Assembly (NCBI GenBank): GCA_041685835.1
Contig: JAWLEX010000002.1
Location: forward strand, 1-64,000
DNA length: 64,000 nt
Direction: 5' to 3'
Source: JAIPEI01 sp041685835
GTDB lineage: Bacteria > Desulfobacterota > DSM-4660 > Desulfatiglandales > HGW-15
The stretch's first letter is position 1, and every line of letters starts with the position of its first letter. The translations under genes and the position numbers were made by a program. The notes under the pieces were generated by a model, which was not told where the DNA came from, ran no database searches, and saw only the letters and a program-made list of their open reading frames with translations. Below, piece by piece: positions 49,230-58,918 of this stretch.

Positions 49230-50741
49230 ATGAAACTGGGCCGGCTCATAGAAGACCTGGAGGGCGTCGAACTGCTCCGTGGTGACGCCGATTGCAGGAT
49301 TCTTGGGCTGGCGTATGATTCCCGGCTTGTCCGCCCGGGGTTCATGTTCGTCGCGGTCAGGGGACATGCACAGGATGGTCACGCCTTTCTTTCTGACGCC
49401 GTGGATCGAGGGGCCGTCGCCCTGGTGGCGGAGGCTTTTCCCGATAAGCCTTGCGACGCGACACTGATCCGCGTGCCCGACGCGAGGGCCGCCCTTTCCG
49501 CACTGGCGGCAAGGTTTTACGATTATCCGTATCGTGACATGGAGGTGGTCGCGATCACCGGGACCAATGGAAAGACCTCCACCAGTTATATCCTGGAATC
49601 CATACTCCATGCCGCGGGTGCCGGGCCGGGCGTCATAGGCACCATCAACTACAGGTACGGAGACACCCGCAGATCGGCCCCCGTGACTACCCCGGAATCC
49701 CTTGACCTGATGGCGATGTTGAGGGAGATGGCGGACCACGGGGTCAGCCATGCCGTCATGGAGGTTTCGAGTCACGCCCTGGAGCAGGGCAGGGTGCGGG
49801 GCTGTCCCATGCGGGTCGTGGTTTTTACCAACCTGTCCAGAGATCACCTGGACTACCACTCCGGCATGGACGCCTACTTCAAGGCCAAGAGCATGCTGTT
49901 TCGGCCGTGGGATGAGGGAGGCGTTTCCGGAGAAGGTCCGGCCGTCATAAACCTGGATGACCCCAGGGGAGGGGAACTGGCTTCCCTGTGCACAAGGCCC
50001 GTACGCACATACGGGCTCCAACGGCACTGCGAGGTCCGGGCCGAGATTTTGTCCGAGGACCGAGACGGGTTCCGCGCGAGACTGCTGGCCCCGGAGGGGG
50101 AATGCACCATCCTCAGTTCCCTGATCGGGCGTATAAATCTCTACAACATCCTGGCCGCCGCCGCCGCCGCCCTTTCCCTGGGAGTAGAAATGGACGCCGT
50201 GGCCTCGGGCATTGAAGGGGTGCGGTTTATACCGGGACGATTGGAGCGGGTGGAGAACCGGCGGGGGCTCAGCCTGTTCGTGGATTACGCCCATACCCCG
50301 GACGCCCTGCACAAGGCCCTGGAGGCGGTAAGGCCCCTGGTCCGGGGCCGGCTCATCACGGTGTTCGGATGCGGGGGTGACCGGGACAGGGGCAAGCGCC
50401 CGGAAATGGGGGTGCTTGCCGGAAGGCTCAGCGACCTGGTGTTCGTGACATCGGACAACCCGAGGACCGAGAATCCGTTGGAGATCATAGACCAGGTGGA
50501 AAAAGGCGTTCGGGCCTCGGGCCTTTCCCGGCTCGAAAACAAAAGTGATCTACAAGACACCAGGGAGGGCTACATGGTGGAACCCGACCGCAGGCGGGCG
50601 ATCCGGCGGGCCGTGGCGGCGGCCGTTCCCGAGGACCTTCTCCTCATAGCCGGCAAAGGTCACGAGGACTACCAGATCCTGGGTACGGAAAGGGTGCACT
50701 TCGACGACAGGGAGGAAGCGGCCGAGGCCGCCGCGGTTTGA
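49230..50741 (+). CDS. murE: UDP-MurNAc-L-Ala-D-Glu: meso-diaminopimelate ligase
   Basis: 503 residues. ATP loop ITGTNGKTSTSY, YSSHALEQGR-like VSSHALEQGRV, and the amino-acid specificity motif DNPRTENP, which indicates meso-diaminopimelate rather than lysine. It adds the third residue of the stem peptide. Ribosome site ggaaag/aagg. Confidence 0.95.
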   Translation: MKLGRLIEDLEGVELLRGDADCRILGLAYDSRLVRPGFMFVAVRGHAQDGHAFLSDAVDRGAVALVAEAFPDKPCDATLIRVPDARAALSALAARFYDYPYRDMEVVAITGTNGKTSTSYILESILHAAGAGPGVIGTINYRYGDTRRSAPVTTPESLDLMAMLREMADHGVSHAVMEVSSHALEQGRVRGCPMRVVVFTNLSRDHLDYHSGMDAYFKAKSMLFRPWDEGGVSGEGPAVINLDDPRGGELASLCTRPVRTYGLQRHCEVRAEILSEDRDGFRARLLAPEGECTILSSLIGRINLYNILAAAAAALSLGVEMDAVASGIEGVRFIPGRLERVENRRGLSLFVDYAHTPDALHKALEAVRPLVRGRLITVFGCGGDRDRGKRPEMGVLAGRLSDLVFVTSDNPRTENPLEIIDQVEKGVRASGLSRLENKSDLQDTREGYMVEPDRRRAIRRAVAAAVPEDLLLIAGKGHEDYQILGTERVHFDDREEAAEAAAV

Positions 50742-50779
50742 ACCGCACCGGTCCGGCTTCAAGGAAGGAGAAGAATCGC

Positions 50780-52267
50780 ATGCCCGCTTCGTGGGGACTT
50801 GTCACGGCTGAAGAGATAGCAGCGGCTGTCGGAGCGGAACGGCTCACAGGCCCTGCGGCCGCCGTGATGTCCGGGATCGGAACGGACACGCGGACCATCA
50901 GGCCCGGGGAACTCTTTTTCGCCCTTCGCGGGGAGCGCTTCGACGGCCACGATTTCATAACCACCGCCCTCGAACGAGGGGCCGCAGGCGTGGTCTGCGA
51001 GACGAATTTGACAGGATCCACGGTCCCGGCAGGGGAGCGGCCGGTAATAGCGGTTCGTGACACCTTGAGGGCCCTGGGAGACATGGCTTCCTGGTGGCGG
51101 CATGAGCACGCCGCCTCAGTGTCAGTAATCACGGGCAGTGCAGGAAAAACAACCACCAAGGAGATGGCGGCGGGCGTTCTGGAACTCGAGGGCTCGACCC
51201 TCAAGTCCCAGGGGAATTTCAACAACCTCGTAGGGCTGCCCCTGACTCTCTTCGGGCTCGAGGGAGAACACCGTTACGTGGTCCTGGAGATGGGAATGAA
51301 CCTGCCGGGAGAGATCGCCAGGCTCACTGAAATAGCCGATCCCCAGGTGGGGCTGATTACAAACGTGGCCAGGGCCCATCTGGAGGGGTTGGGTGACATC
51401 AGGGCCGTGGCCCGGGCAAAGGCTGAACTCCTGGATTGCATGTCACCTGAAGGCGTTGCGATTCTCAACGGAGACGACGCACTCCTGATGGCTGAGGCCT
51501 CCCGGTTTCAGGGAGTCCTGCTCACCTTCGGGCTTGGTCCTTCGAACGATTTCCGGGCAGAGCGCGTGCGGGACATGGGACGGGAAGGGACGTCGTTCAT
51601 GCTGGTTTCCGAGGGCGGGCGGATCGATGTCCGCCTGTCCGTGCCGGGCCGCCAGAATGTGTGGAACGCCTTGGCCGCCTCAGCCCTGGCCATGAAGTCG
51701 GGCGCATCGCCTGAAAACGTCGCGCGGGGACTCGCGGCGTACAGGGGCATCCCGGGCAGGTTTACAGTCATGGACCTGCCCGGAGGCGGCATTCTGGTGG
51801 ACGACACCTACAACGCCAATCCTTCCTCACTCAAGGCGGCCCTCGAATCCCTCGGTGGGCTGGCCGCCGGGAGGGGGCGAATCATAGTTTGCCTGGGAGA
51901 CATGCTGGAACTCGGGCGGGAGGCGGTTCCCGCCCATCTGGAAGCCGGACGCATGGCGGCGGAGCATGGGGCCGAACACATACTGGCCATGGGAGAGCAA
52001 GCGGATCACGTCATCCGTGGGGCCCTGGACAGAGGCTTTCCCGCCGGCAGAGCACACCGAATGCGAAACCACGAGGAGATGGCCGATGCAATCCTGGACA
52101 TGCTCGAGGAGGGGGACCTCGTTCTACTCAAGGCATCCCGAGGAATGCGCTTCGAGCGCGTGCTCGAGCGCCTTTGCGGAACCGGGAGGAAAGGAGGCCG
52201 TAATGGTCTCGATCAAGCGGGTCCCGGTGGTGGACGACGAACCGGCCATTCGCCGGCTTCTCTCTGA
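50780..52267 (+). CDS. murF: UDP-MurNAc-tripeptide: D-Ala-D-Ala ligase
   Basis: 495 residues from ATG 50780 (ggaaggag). Substrate domain, ATP loop ITGSAGKTTTKEM, VLEMGMNLPGEIA and the YNANPSS motif. The family usually ends soon after the LKASRGMRFERVLERL block. Here about 30 further residues of Gly/Arg-rich sequence read through the start of the receiver-remnant ORF in another frame, so the natural stop seems to have been lost. It adds D-Ala-D-Ala to complete the pentapeptide. Confidence 0.93.
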   Translation: MPASWGLVTAEEIAAAVGAERLTGPAAAVMSGIGTDTRTIRPGELFFALRGERFDGHDFITTALERGAAGVVCETNLTGSTVPAGERPVIAVRDTLRALGDMASWWRHEHAASVSVITGSAGKTTTKEMAAGVLELEGSTLKSQGNFNNLVGLPLTLFGLEGEHRYVVLEMGMNLPGEIARLTEIADPQVGLITNVARAHLEGLGDIRAVARAKAELLDCMSPEGVAILNGDDALLMAEASRFQGVLLTFGLGPSNDFRAERVRDMGREGTSFMLVSEGGRIDVRLSVPGRQNVWNALAASALAMKSGASPENVARGLAAYRGIPGRFTVMDLPGGGILVDDTYNANPSSLKAALESLGGLAAGRGRIIVCLGDMLELGREAVPAHLEAGRMAAEHGAEHILAMGEQADHVIRGALDRGFPAGRAHRMRNHEEMADAILDMLEEGDLVLLKASRGMRFERVLERLCGTGRKGGRNGLDQAGPGGGRRTGHSPASL

Positions 52268-52502
52268 TGTGCTCTCGGCGCCCGGTCACGGTGTCTTTAC
52301 GGTCCGGGGCGGGCATTTCGACCTGATCATCACGGACGTGAACATGCCGGGCATGGACGGAACAGGCCTCCTCCGCCGGATGAAGAAGCACAGGAAAGCT
52401 TTTCGAATAACATCGTTCATGAAGACCATGGATGCTGCTCTCGTCAACAGGCGCGTGAGATCGGGATGGACGAGCCAAGAGAAAAGAAAGGCAACGGCCT
52501 GA
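52203..52502 (+). pseudogene. Degenerate response-regulator receiver domain
   Basis: 99 codons from ATG 52203 with a perfect-looking aaaggagg ribosome site. The product has the acidic pair (VVDDEPAIRRLLSDVL), a shortened middle, and DLIITDVNMPGMDG with the phospho-acceptor Asp45. About ten residues are missing between the two, and the segment with the conserved Lys (normally FLTKP) is replaced by unrelated charged sequence. It overlaps the murF end by 65 bp and stops 3 bp before mraY. It is either a decayed receiver gene or an unusually reduced one. Confidence 0.65.
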
Positions 52503-52505
52503 ACC

Positions 52506-53585
52506 ATGCTGTATAAGCTCATATACCTTTTCCATCAGGACATCTCATTGCTGAATGTGTTCCGGTATATAACATTCCGGACCATCTTGTCGGCCTTGTC
52601 CTCTATGGCGATTGTGCTTTTCCTGGGCAAATGGGGGATCGACAGGCTTCGTGCCATGCAGGTAGGGCAGTTCATTCGTGAGGACGGCCCCCCCAATCAC
52701 ATGAGCAAGGCGGGCACGCCCACCATGGGAGGGTGCCTGATCCTGCCCGTGGTCATTCTTTCCACCATCCTCTGGGCGGAGCCCCATAACACTTATGTCT
52801 GGCTCGTTGTGGTGGTTTTTCTCGGCTTCGGAGGGATCGGCTTTTCGGACGATTACATCAAGCGGGTGCGAAAGAGCAGTCATGGATTGAGCGCCCGGGC
52901 CAAGTTCGGACTGCAGTTTCTGGTGGCCCTGGTCACGGTGCTCTTCCTCTACATGCATCCTGAATTCGACTCTCGTCTCATGGTGCCTTTTCTCAAGCAG
53001 ATTCAGCCGGATCTGGGGTACTGGTACATCCCGTTCGCCGTGTTCATTATCGTTGGGGCGTCCAACGCCGTCAACCTGACCGACGGCCTGGACGGCCTGG
53101 CAATAGGGCCGATCATCGTAGCGTTCAGTTCTTACCTGGTCTTCTCCTACCTCGCGGGGCACGTGAAGATCGCGGAATACCTCCAGATCCCCTATGTAGC
53201 GGGAGCAGGGGAGCTCTCCGTGGTATGCGGAGCCGTGGCAGGAGCCGGGCTGGGGTTCCTCTGGTACAACGCGTATCCCGCCGAGGTCTTCATGGGAGAT
53301 GTGGGATCTCTTCCCCTGGGTGCCGTGCTGGGGACCGTGGCCGTGATCACCAAGCAGGAACTCGTGCTGGTCCTGGTAGGAGGCCTCTTTGTGGTGGAGG
53401 CCCTTTCAGTGATCTTCCAGGTTGCGTACTTCAAGCTCACCGAGGGGAAAAGGATATTCAGGATGGCCCCCCTCCATCACCATTTCGAACTCATGGGCTG
53501 GCCCGAGAGCAAAGTGACCGTTCGTTTCTGGATCATTGCGGTGATACTGGCGCTCCTGGCCGTCAGCACCCTGAAGCTCAGGTGA
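52506..53585 (+). CDS. mraY: Phospho-N-acetylmuramoyl-pentapeptide transferase
   Basis: 359 residues, about ten transmembrane helices. GKAGTPTMGG-like SKAGTPTMGGCLIL, GFSDDYIKRVRKSS, NAVNLTDGLDGLAIGP and MAPLHHHFELMGWPESKV are the polyprenyl-transferase and MraY signatures. It makes lipid I at the inner membrane. Confidence 0.97.
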   Translation: MLYKLIYLFHQDISLLNVFRYITFRTILSALSSMAIVLFLGKWGIDRLRAMQVGQFIREDGPPNHMSKAGTPTMGGCLILPVVILSTILWAEPHNTYVWLVVVVFLGFGGIGFSDDYIKRVRKSSHGLSARAKFGLQFLVALVTVLFLYMHPEFDSRLMVPFLKQIQPDLGYWYIPFAVFIIVGASNAVNLTDGLDGLAIGPIIVAFSSYLVFSYLAGHVKIAEYLQIPYVAGAGELSVVCGAVAGAGLGFLWYNAYPAEVFMGDVGSLPLGAVLGTVAVITKQELVLVLVGGLFVVEALSVIFQVAYFKLTEGKRIFRMAPLHHHFELMGWPESKVTVRFWIIAVILALLAVSTLKLR

Positions 53586-53654
53586 GGGGGCCGGGGACAT
53601 GGATCTGTGGAGTTGGCAATCAGAGGCTGAGAGCCGACCGGTCAGGGGGGGAGT

Positions 53655-53831
53655 ATGGAAACGGACGAGCTGAAAGCCATCCTCGGGTGCTGGAGGTATA
53701 GGTTTCAGCACCGGGCCAATCCCCTGCATGTGTACTGCCGTCTGGTGGACCTGGGACTGGGTCGGTTCATTTCCCGCAGGATCTGCATGTTCTACGAAAA
53801 AATCGTTTTTCTTCCGGGAAGGCGGGGATGA
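53655..53831 (+). CDS. 58-residue small ORF between mraY and murD
   Basis: Starts at ATG 53655 with a ggggggag ribosome site and ends in ATGA overlapping the murD start, exactly the coupling seen between true genes of this operon. The product is METDELKAILGCWRYRFQ at the N-terminus, then HRANPLHVYCRLVDLGLG, and a basic C-terminus ending in LPGRRG. No transmembrane helix, three cysteines, strongly basic, likely helical. I do not recognise it. Confidence 0.6.
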   Translation: METDELKAILGCWRYRFQHRANPLHVYCRLVDLGLGRFISRRICMFYEKIVFLPGRRG

Positions 53832-55210
53832 AGGAAGGGCTGATAATCAAGGGGAAGCGCATGGTGGTGGTGGGGCTGGGACGCTCCGGCTCGGCCGCAG
53901 CTCTATGGCTGGCCGGCCGGGGTGCCGAGGTGACGGTCAGCGATTTGCGGCATGAGGCTGACTTTCATCCCGACCTCATTAAGAAGATCCGGGAGGCCGG
54001 GATCCGGCTGGAGGCGGGCGGGCATGACGCCGGGACCTTTTGTGGCGCCGATCTGATTGTTGTCAGCCCCGGGGTGCCTGATGACATCCCACCCGTTAAA
54101 GCCGCCCGGGACTCGGGGATTCCGGTGCTCGGCGAGATGGAACTCGCCTGCCGTTTCCTGGATATACCCATGGCGGGTGTGACGGGCACGAACGGTAAGT
54201 CTACAGTCACGGCCCTACTTGGAGAGATGTTGCGGAATACGGGACGCCGGGTGTTCGTGGGCGGGAACATCGGCACACCCCTGATGGACCTTGCGGCCGG
54301 TCCCGGTGAGTATGACTGCGCCGTGGTCGAGGTGTCCAGTTATCAGCTCGACACGATTGAGAGCTTTCGACCCGATGTCTCCGTCGTGCTGAACATCACC
54401 CCGGACCATCTGGATCGATATGCGGATTACGAGGCATACGTACGAAGCAAGCTCCGCATATTCAGCGGGCAGGAACCGGACGGTACGGTGGTGCTCAACG
54501 ACGACGACGAAAGGCTGCGGCAGGTGGACCCGGGGGGGCGACTGCGCGTTTTGCGCTACGGCGTGGAAGAGGCCCCCGGCAGGGCTGCCTGGGTCTCGAA
54601 AGACCATGTTATCACCCGGTTTCCGGGGATGGAGTCCATGGCGTTCTCTCTGGAGCGCTTCGCCCCGCCGGGTGCTCACAACCGGGAGAACGCCGCCGCC
54701 GCCGTTCTTGCGGCCCTGGCCTTCGGGGCCGGGCCCGAGGCGATACAGGAGGCCGTCGATTCGTTTCAGGGGCTTCCCCACCGGCTGGAACTGGTGGCGG
54801 AAGCGGACGGGGTCGCATTTTACAACGATTCCAAGGCCACGAATGTTGACGCTGCCGTGCGGGCGGTTATGAGTTTTGAGCGGCCCCTGGTGCTGATAGC
54901 CGGTGGGCGTCACAAAGGGGCCGACTATGGGGCCCTGGTCAGGGCGGCCCGCGGCCGGGTAAAGGAAGCAGTGTTTCTGGGAGAGGCGCGATTTCTCCTG
55001 GCGCAGGCCTTCGAGGGTGTCCTGCCGGTTCGTCCGGCGGACACACTTGAAGAGGCGGTATTCGAAGCCGCCGGCCGGGCCGAGCCGGGCGACGCGGTCC
55101 TTTTTTCACCGGCCTGTTCCAGTTTCGACATGTTTCGGGACTACGAACATCGAGGACAGGCTTTCATCGACGCAGTGCTGGGGGAGCTGAATGGCCGCGA
55201 AGGCGCATGA
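53828..55210 (+). CDS. murD: UDP-MurNAc-L-alanine: D-glutamate ligase
   Basis: 460 residues. GLGRSGSAAALWLAGRGAEV at the N-terminus, VTGTNGKSTVTALLG ATP loop, SSYQLDTI, NITPDHLDRY and NDSKATNVDA. It adds D-glutamate to UDP-MurNAc-Ala. Its end overlaps ftsW by 20 bp. Confidence 0.96.
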   Translation: MKEGLIIKGKRMVVVGLGRSGSAAALWLAGRGAEVTVSDLRHEADFHPDLIKKIREAGIRLEAGGHDAGTFCGADLIVVSPGVPDDIPPVKAARDSGIPVLGEMELACRFLDIPMAGVTGTNGKSTVTALLGEMLRNTGRRVFVGGNIGTPLMDLAAGPGEYDCAVVEVSSYQLDTIESFRPDVSVVLNITPDHLDRYADYEAYVRSKLRIFSGQEPDGTVVLNDDDERLRQVDPGGRLRVLRYGVEEAPGRAAWVSKDHVITRFPGMESMAFSLERFAPPGAHNRENAAAAVLAALAFGAGPEAIQEAVDSFQGLPHRLELVAEADGVAFYNDSKATNVDAAVRAVMSFERPLVLIAGGRHKGADYGALVRAARGRVKEAVFLGEARFLLAQAFEGVLPVRPADTLEEAVFEAAGRAEPGDAVLFSPACSSFDMFRDYEHRGQAFIDAVLGELNGREGA

Positions 55211-56294
55211 ATCGCGGGGGACGGATTACTGGATCCTGATGCCCACCATTCTCCTGGCGGGGTTCGGCCTGGTGTTTATATACAGCTCGAGTTCTTTCGT
55301 CGCCGAGCACAGGATGGAAGACAGCTACTACTTTCTAAAACGCCAAGGAGTGTTTTGCCTGTTAGGGTTGTTTCTCCTCATTCTGGCCAAGAATGTCCCG
55401 GCCCGGGTATGGGAAAAATGCGCCTATCCTCTCCTTATACTGAGCCTCGGCCTTCTCGTTCTGCTCCTGATTCCGAACCTGGGCAGGACCGTAGGGGGCG
55501 CCAGCCGTTGGCTCCGTTTCTACGGATTCTCTTTTCAGCCGTCGGAACTGGCCAAGCTCTCCCTGGCCGTGTACATCGCTTATTCCATGGCCAAGAAGGG
55601 GCCGGACATGGGTTCGTTTTCAAAGGGACTCCTGCCGCACCTGCTTATCGTGGGCGTCTTCATGGGCCTGATCATTCTGCAGCCCGACCTGGGCACCGCT
55701 CTGATCATCGGTTGCTGGCTCATGATGCTCCTCTTCGTGGGAGGGGTTCGGATCTACCAGATCACGGCCCTGCTGCTAGCCTTCGCACCGGTCGTCGGTT
55801 TCCTGATCTGGCTGGAACCTTATCGCCTTCGAAGATGGTGGGCGTTCCTTGAGCCCTGGAAGGATCCCCACGGGCTGGGGTTTCAGATCATCCACTCGTT
55901 TTTGGCCTTCGGATCAGGGGGGGTGTTCGGCGTGGGACTGGGCAACAGCAAGCAGAAGCTTTTGTATCTGCCCGAGCCGCACACGGACTTCATACTGTCC
56001 ATCATCGCCGAGGAAGTGGGGCTCATAGGCGTTGCCGCAATAGTGCTGCTCTTCGGCGTGCTGGTGATGCGCGGCATCAAAGTGGCCCTTAACGCCAGGG
56101 ACCTCTACAGCACTTATCTGGCACTGGGTATCAGCTGCTTTATCGGCCTGCAGGTAATCATCAACATGGGGGTGGTCATGGGGCTCCTGCCAACCAAGGG
56201 CCTCACCCTGCCCCTGATCAGCTACGGCGGATCCTCTCTGGTGTTGAACTTTCTGGGGATAGGGATACTCCTGAGCATCGCGCAGAGGAGGTAG
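55191..56294 (+). CDS. ftsW: Peptidoglycan glycosyltransferase FtsW
   Basis: 367 residues, SEDS family. About ten transmembrane helices; FQPSELAKLSLAVYIA, the catalytic QPDLGTALII loop and the PTKGLTLPLISYGGSSL motif near the end. It polymerises lipid II at the septum with FtsI. Confidence 0.96.
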   Translation: MAAKAHESRGTDYWILMPTILLAGFGLVFIYSSSSFVAEHRMEDSYYFLKRQGVFCLLGLFLLILAKNVPARVWEKCAYPLLILSLGLLVLLLIPNLGRTVGGASRWLRFYGFSFQPSELAKLSLAVYIAYSMAKKGPDMGSFSKGLLPHLLIVGVFMGLIILQPDLGTALIIGCWLMMLLFVGGVRIYQITALLLAFAPVVGFLIWLEPYRLRRWWAFLEPWKDPHGLGFQIIHSFLAFGSGGVFGVGLGNSKQKLLYLPEPHTDFILSIIAEEVGLIGVAAIVLLFGVLVMRGIKVALNARDLYSTYLALGISCFIGLQVIINMGVVMGLLPTKGLTLPLISYGGSSLVLNFLGIGILLSIAQRR

Positions 56295-56326
56295 GGCCGG
56301 CAACGTATGTCGGATCGAGTGAGTCT

Positions 56327-57481
56327 ATGACAGGAGTGGAGACAGAAAGGACGTGTCGCTTATTGATCGCCGGCGGCGGGACCGGAGGACATCTCTTTCC
56401 CGGGCTGGCTACGGCCCGTGAGCTGACGAGACGTTATCCGGATGGAGAGATCCTTTTCGTAACAGGCGAGCGAAGGATGGAGACGCGTATTCTGGAGAAA
56501 GCCGGTTATCGCCGGGTCTCCATTGACGTTCAGGCCCTGAAGGGCCGGGGATGGAAGGGGGGCCTGGCGACCCTGCTGGGCCTTCCGAGGAGCTTTTTCG
56601 AGGCGCGCCGCATAGTGGGGCGGTTTTCCCCCGGGGCGGTTTTGGGCGTGGGCGGCTACTCATCCGGTCCGGTCTGCGTGGCTGCCCGTACACTGGATGT
56701 CCCCACGGCGATTCACGAGCAGAACTCCATCCCGGGGCTCACAAACCGGCTTCTTTCTAGGATCGTGGACCGGGTGTTCATATCGTTCGAGGAGAGCAGG
56801 GATAGATTTCCCGGAGGAATCCGGGTGTTCACCGGGAACCCTGTGCGGGAGGAACTCCTGGATCTCGGCCCCGGCGATAGAAGGACCGGGGGACCTTTGA
56901 GCCTGCTCGTGGTAGGCGGGAGCCAGGGCGCACGTGCAGTGAACACGGCTGTGGCGTACGCCCTGCTCATCCTGAAACACAGGGGAAGGACCCTCCGGGT
57001 GGTGCACCAGACAGGTGAGTACGACTACGAACGGGTCCTTCGCATTTATTCGGAAAGCGGGCTTGAGGGGGTGGTGACGCCCTTTATCGATGACATGGCC
57101 CGTGCCTATCGGAGCGCCGATCTTGTGGTGGGTCGGGCCGGCGCGAGCACGGTGACCGAGTTGGCGGCCATGGGCAAGCCGTCCATCCTGGTTCCGTTTC
57201 CTTATGCGGCCGACGATCACCAGACGGCCAACGCCAGGGCCCTTTCAGAGGCAGGGGGCGCGGTCCTTCTTCCTCAGCGGGATCTCAGCGCAACATTATT
57301 GGCCGATCTCCTGGAGCAATACGATGAGGACCGGGAGAGGCTTGCCCGGGCGGCATCGCGGGCCCGTGAAAAGGGACGCCCTGAGGCCGCACGGGCCATT
57401 GTGGACCAACTGGAGACCCTGATGGGGCTTGAAAGCCCGGGATTCAAAGGGGGCCGGGACGGGCATGAGACCCTTCGGTAA
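56327..57481 (+). CDS. murG: UDP-GlcNAc: lipid I N-acetylglucosamine transferase
   Basis: 384 residues. AGGGTGGHLFPGLATA at the N-terminus, GGYSSGPV, HEQNSIPGLTNRLL and the GT28 C-lobe motif VVGRAGASTVTELAAMGKPSILVPFP. It makes lipid II on the cytoplasmic face. The last 17 bp overlap murC. Confidence 0.96.
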   Translation: MTGVETERTCRLLIAGGGTGGHLFPGLATARELTRRYPDGEILFVTGERRMETRILEKAGYRRVSIDVQALKGRGWKGGLATLLGLPRSFFEARRIVGRFSPGAVLGVGGYSSGPVCVAARTLDVPTAIHEQNSIPGLTNRLLSRIVDRVFISFEESRDRFPGGIRVFTGNPVREELLDLGPGDRRTGGPLSLLVVGGSQGARAVNTAVAYALLILKHRGRTLRVVHQTGEYDYERVLRIYSESGLEGVVTPFIDDMARAYRSADLVVGRAGASTVTELAAMGKPSILVPFPYAADDHQTANARALSEAGGAVLLPQRDLSATLLADLLEQYDEDRERLARAASRAREKGRPEAARAIVDQLETLMGLESPGFKGGRDGHETLR

Positions 57482-58862
57482 GGTTCAGCATATCCACTTC
57501 GTCGGCATAGGCGGCATAGGCATGAGCGGCATAGCCGAACTGTTGCTCAACCTGGGTTACAACGTGACCGGCTCGGACCTGAGGGAATCCGAGGTTACGG
57601 CGAGGCTCGCTTCAATGGGTGCGGTGATTCATCGCGGCCATGGGAAAGAGAACTTGCAGGGGGCGGACGTGGTGGTTTTCTCATCTGCCGTTCCCAAGGA
57701 CAACCCGGAAATCCTCGAGGCCATGGAGAGCTTCATTCCTGTGATTCCCCGGGCGGAGATGCTGGCCGAGCTTATGCGGCTCAAGTACGGCGTGGCTGTG
57801 GCCGGGGCGCATGGGAAGACGACGACCACATCCATGATCGCTTCCATCCTCACTAGCGCTGACCTTGATCCTACCGTGGTCATCGGCGGGCGCCTGGACA
57901 TCTGGGGCGGCTCCAACGCCAAGCTGGGCCAGGGGGAAATCCTGGTGGCCGAGTCGGACGAGAGCGACGGCTCCTTCATGATACTGTCGCCCACCATTGC
58001 TGTTGTGACGAACGTGGACCGCGAGCACATCGAACATTACGGGACCATGGACGAGCTGCGGGCCACATTCGTTGATTTCGTCAACAAAGTCCCGTTCTAC
58101 GGAGCGGCCGTCGTCTGTCTGGACGACGAGGAGATTCAGGGGATTCTTCCGCGCCTGCGCAAACGATATCTGACTTACGGCGTGAATACCCAGGCCGATG
58201 TGCGAGCCCGGGAAATGGAAACACACGAGTTCGCCTCGTCGTTCGAGATCGTTCACCAGGACCGCTCTTTGGGACGAGTCCTGGTGGGTATGCCGGGCCG
58301 GCACAACGTGCTCAACGCCCTGGCCGCAATAACCGTGGGGCTGGAACTGGAGGTCGACCTCGATGACATCAAGGCGGGCCTTCGCAACCTGGGAGGGCTG
58401 GCTCGTCGATTTCAGATAAAGGGGGAATCCGGAGGTGTCCTGTTTGTGGACGACTATGGCCACCACCCCACGGAGATCGTCAACACCCTTGAAACGGCAA
58501 GGCTCTGCTGGCCCGAGCGCCGCCTGGTGGTTGTTTTTCAGCCCCACAGGTATTCGCGGACCCGGGCCCTGTACGACCGCTTTGTACTGAGCTTCAACCA
58601 GGCGGACCTGCTGGTGGTGGCCCCGGTCTACGGTGCGGGTGAGAAACCTGTGGAGGGAGTGAACTCGGACTGGCTCTGCCAAGGGATAAGGCGGCACGGG
58701 CATCGAGAGGTGTTCTTGGGGCGGGACCTGGAGGGGATTCAACGGCTTTTGCAGGAGACCCTTCAACCGGGAGACGTGGTAATGACGCTGGGTGCGGGGG
58801 ACGTGAACCGAGTAGGGGAACTCCTACTGGAGAGGCTCGAGGAGGGTTCGCCCGGACTCTGA
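57465..58862 (+). CDS. murC: UDP-N-acetylmuramate: L-alanine ligase
   Basis: 465 residues from ATG 57465; a TTG at 57429 is a weaker alternative. HFVGIGGIGMSGIAELL, AGAHGKTTTTSMIASIL, DESDGSFM and DDYGHHPTEI are MurC signatures. First amino-acid addition of the stem peptide. Confidence 0.96.
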   Translation: MRPFGKVQHIHFVGIGGIGMSGIAELLLNLGYNVTGSDLRESEVTARLASMGAVIHRGHGKENLQGADVVVFSSAVPKDNPEILEAMESFIPVIPRAEMLAELMRLKYGVAVAGAHGKTTTTSMIASILTSADLDPTVVIGGRLDIWGGSNAKLGQGEILVAESDESDGSFMILSPTIAVVTNVDREHIEHYGTMDELRATFVDFVNKVPFYGAAVVCLDDEEIQGILPRLRKRYLTYGVNTQADVRAREMETHEFASSFEIVHQDRSLGRVLVGMPGRHNVLNALAAITVGLELEVDLDDIKAGLRNLGGLARRFQIKGESGGVLFVDDYGHHPTEIVNTLETARLCWPERRLVVVFQPHRYSRTRALYDRFVLSFNQADLLVVAPVYGAGEKPVEGVNSDWLCQGIRRHGHREVFLGRDLEGIQRLLQETLQPGDVVMTLGAGDVNRVGELLLERLEEGSPGL

Positions 58863-58918
58863 CGGCCCGGGCGTCCGGCCAAGTGTGACCGAGAGGTCCG
58901 GATGTAAGTGGAGCGGCC

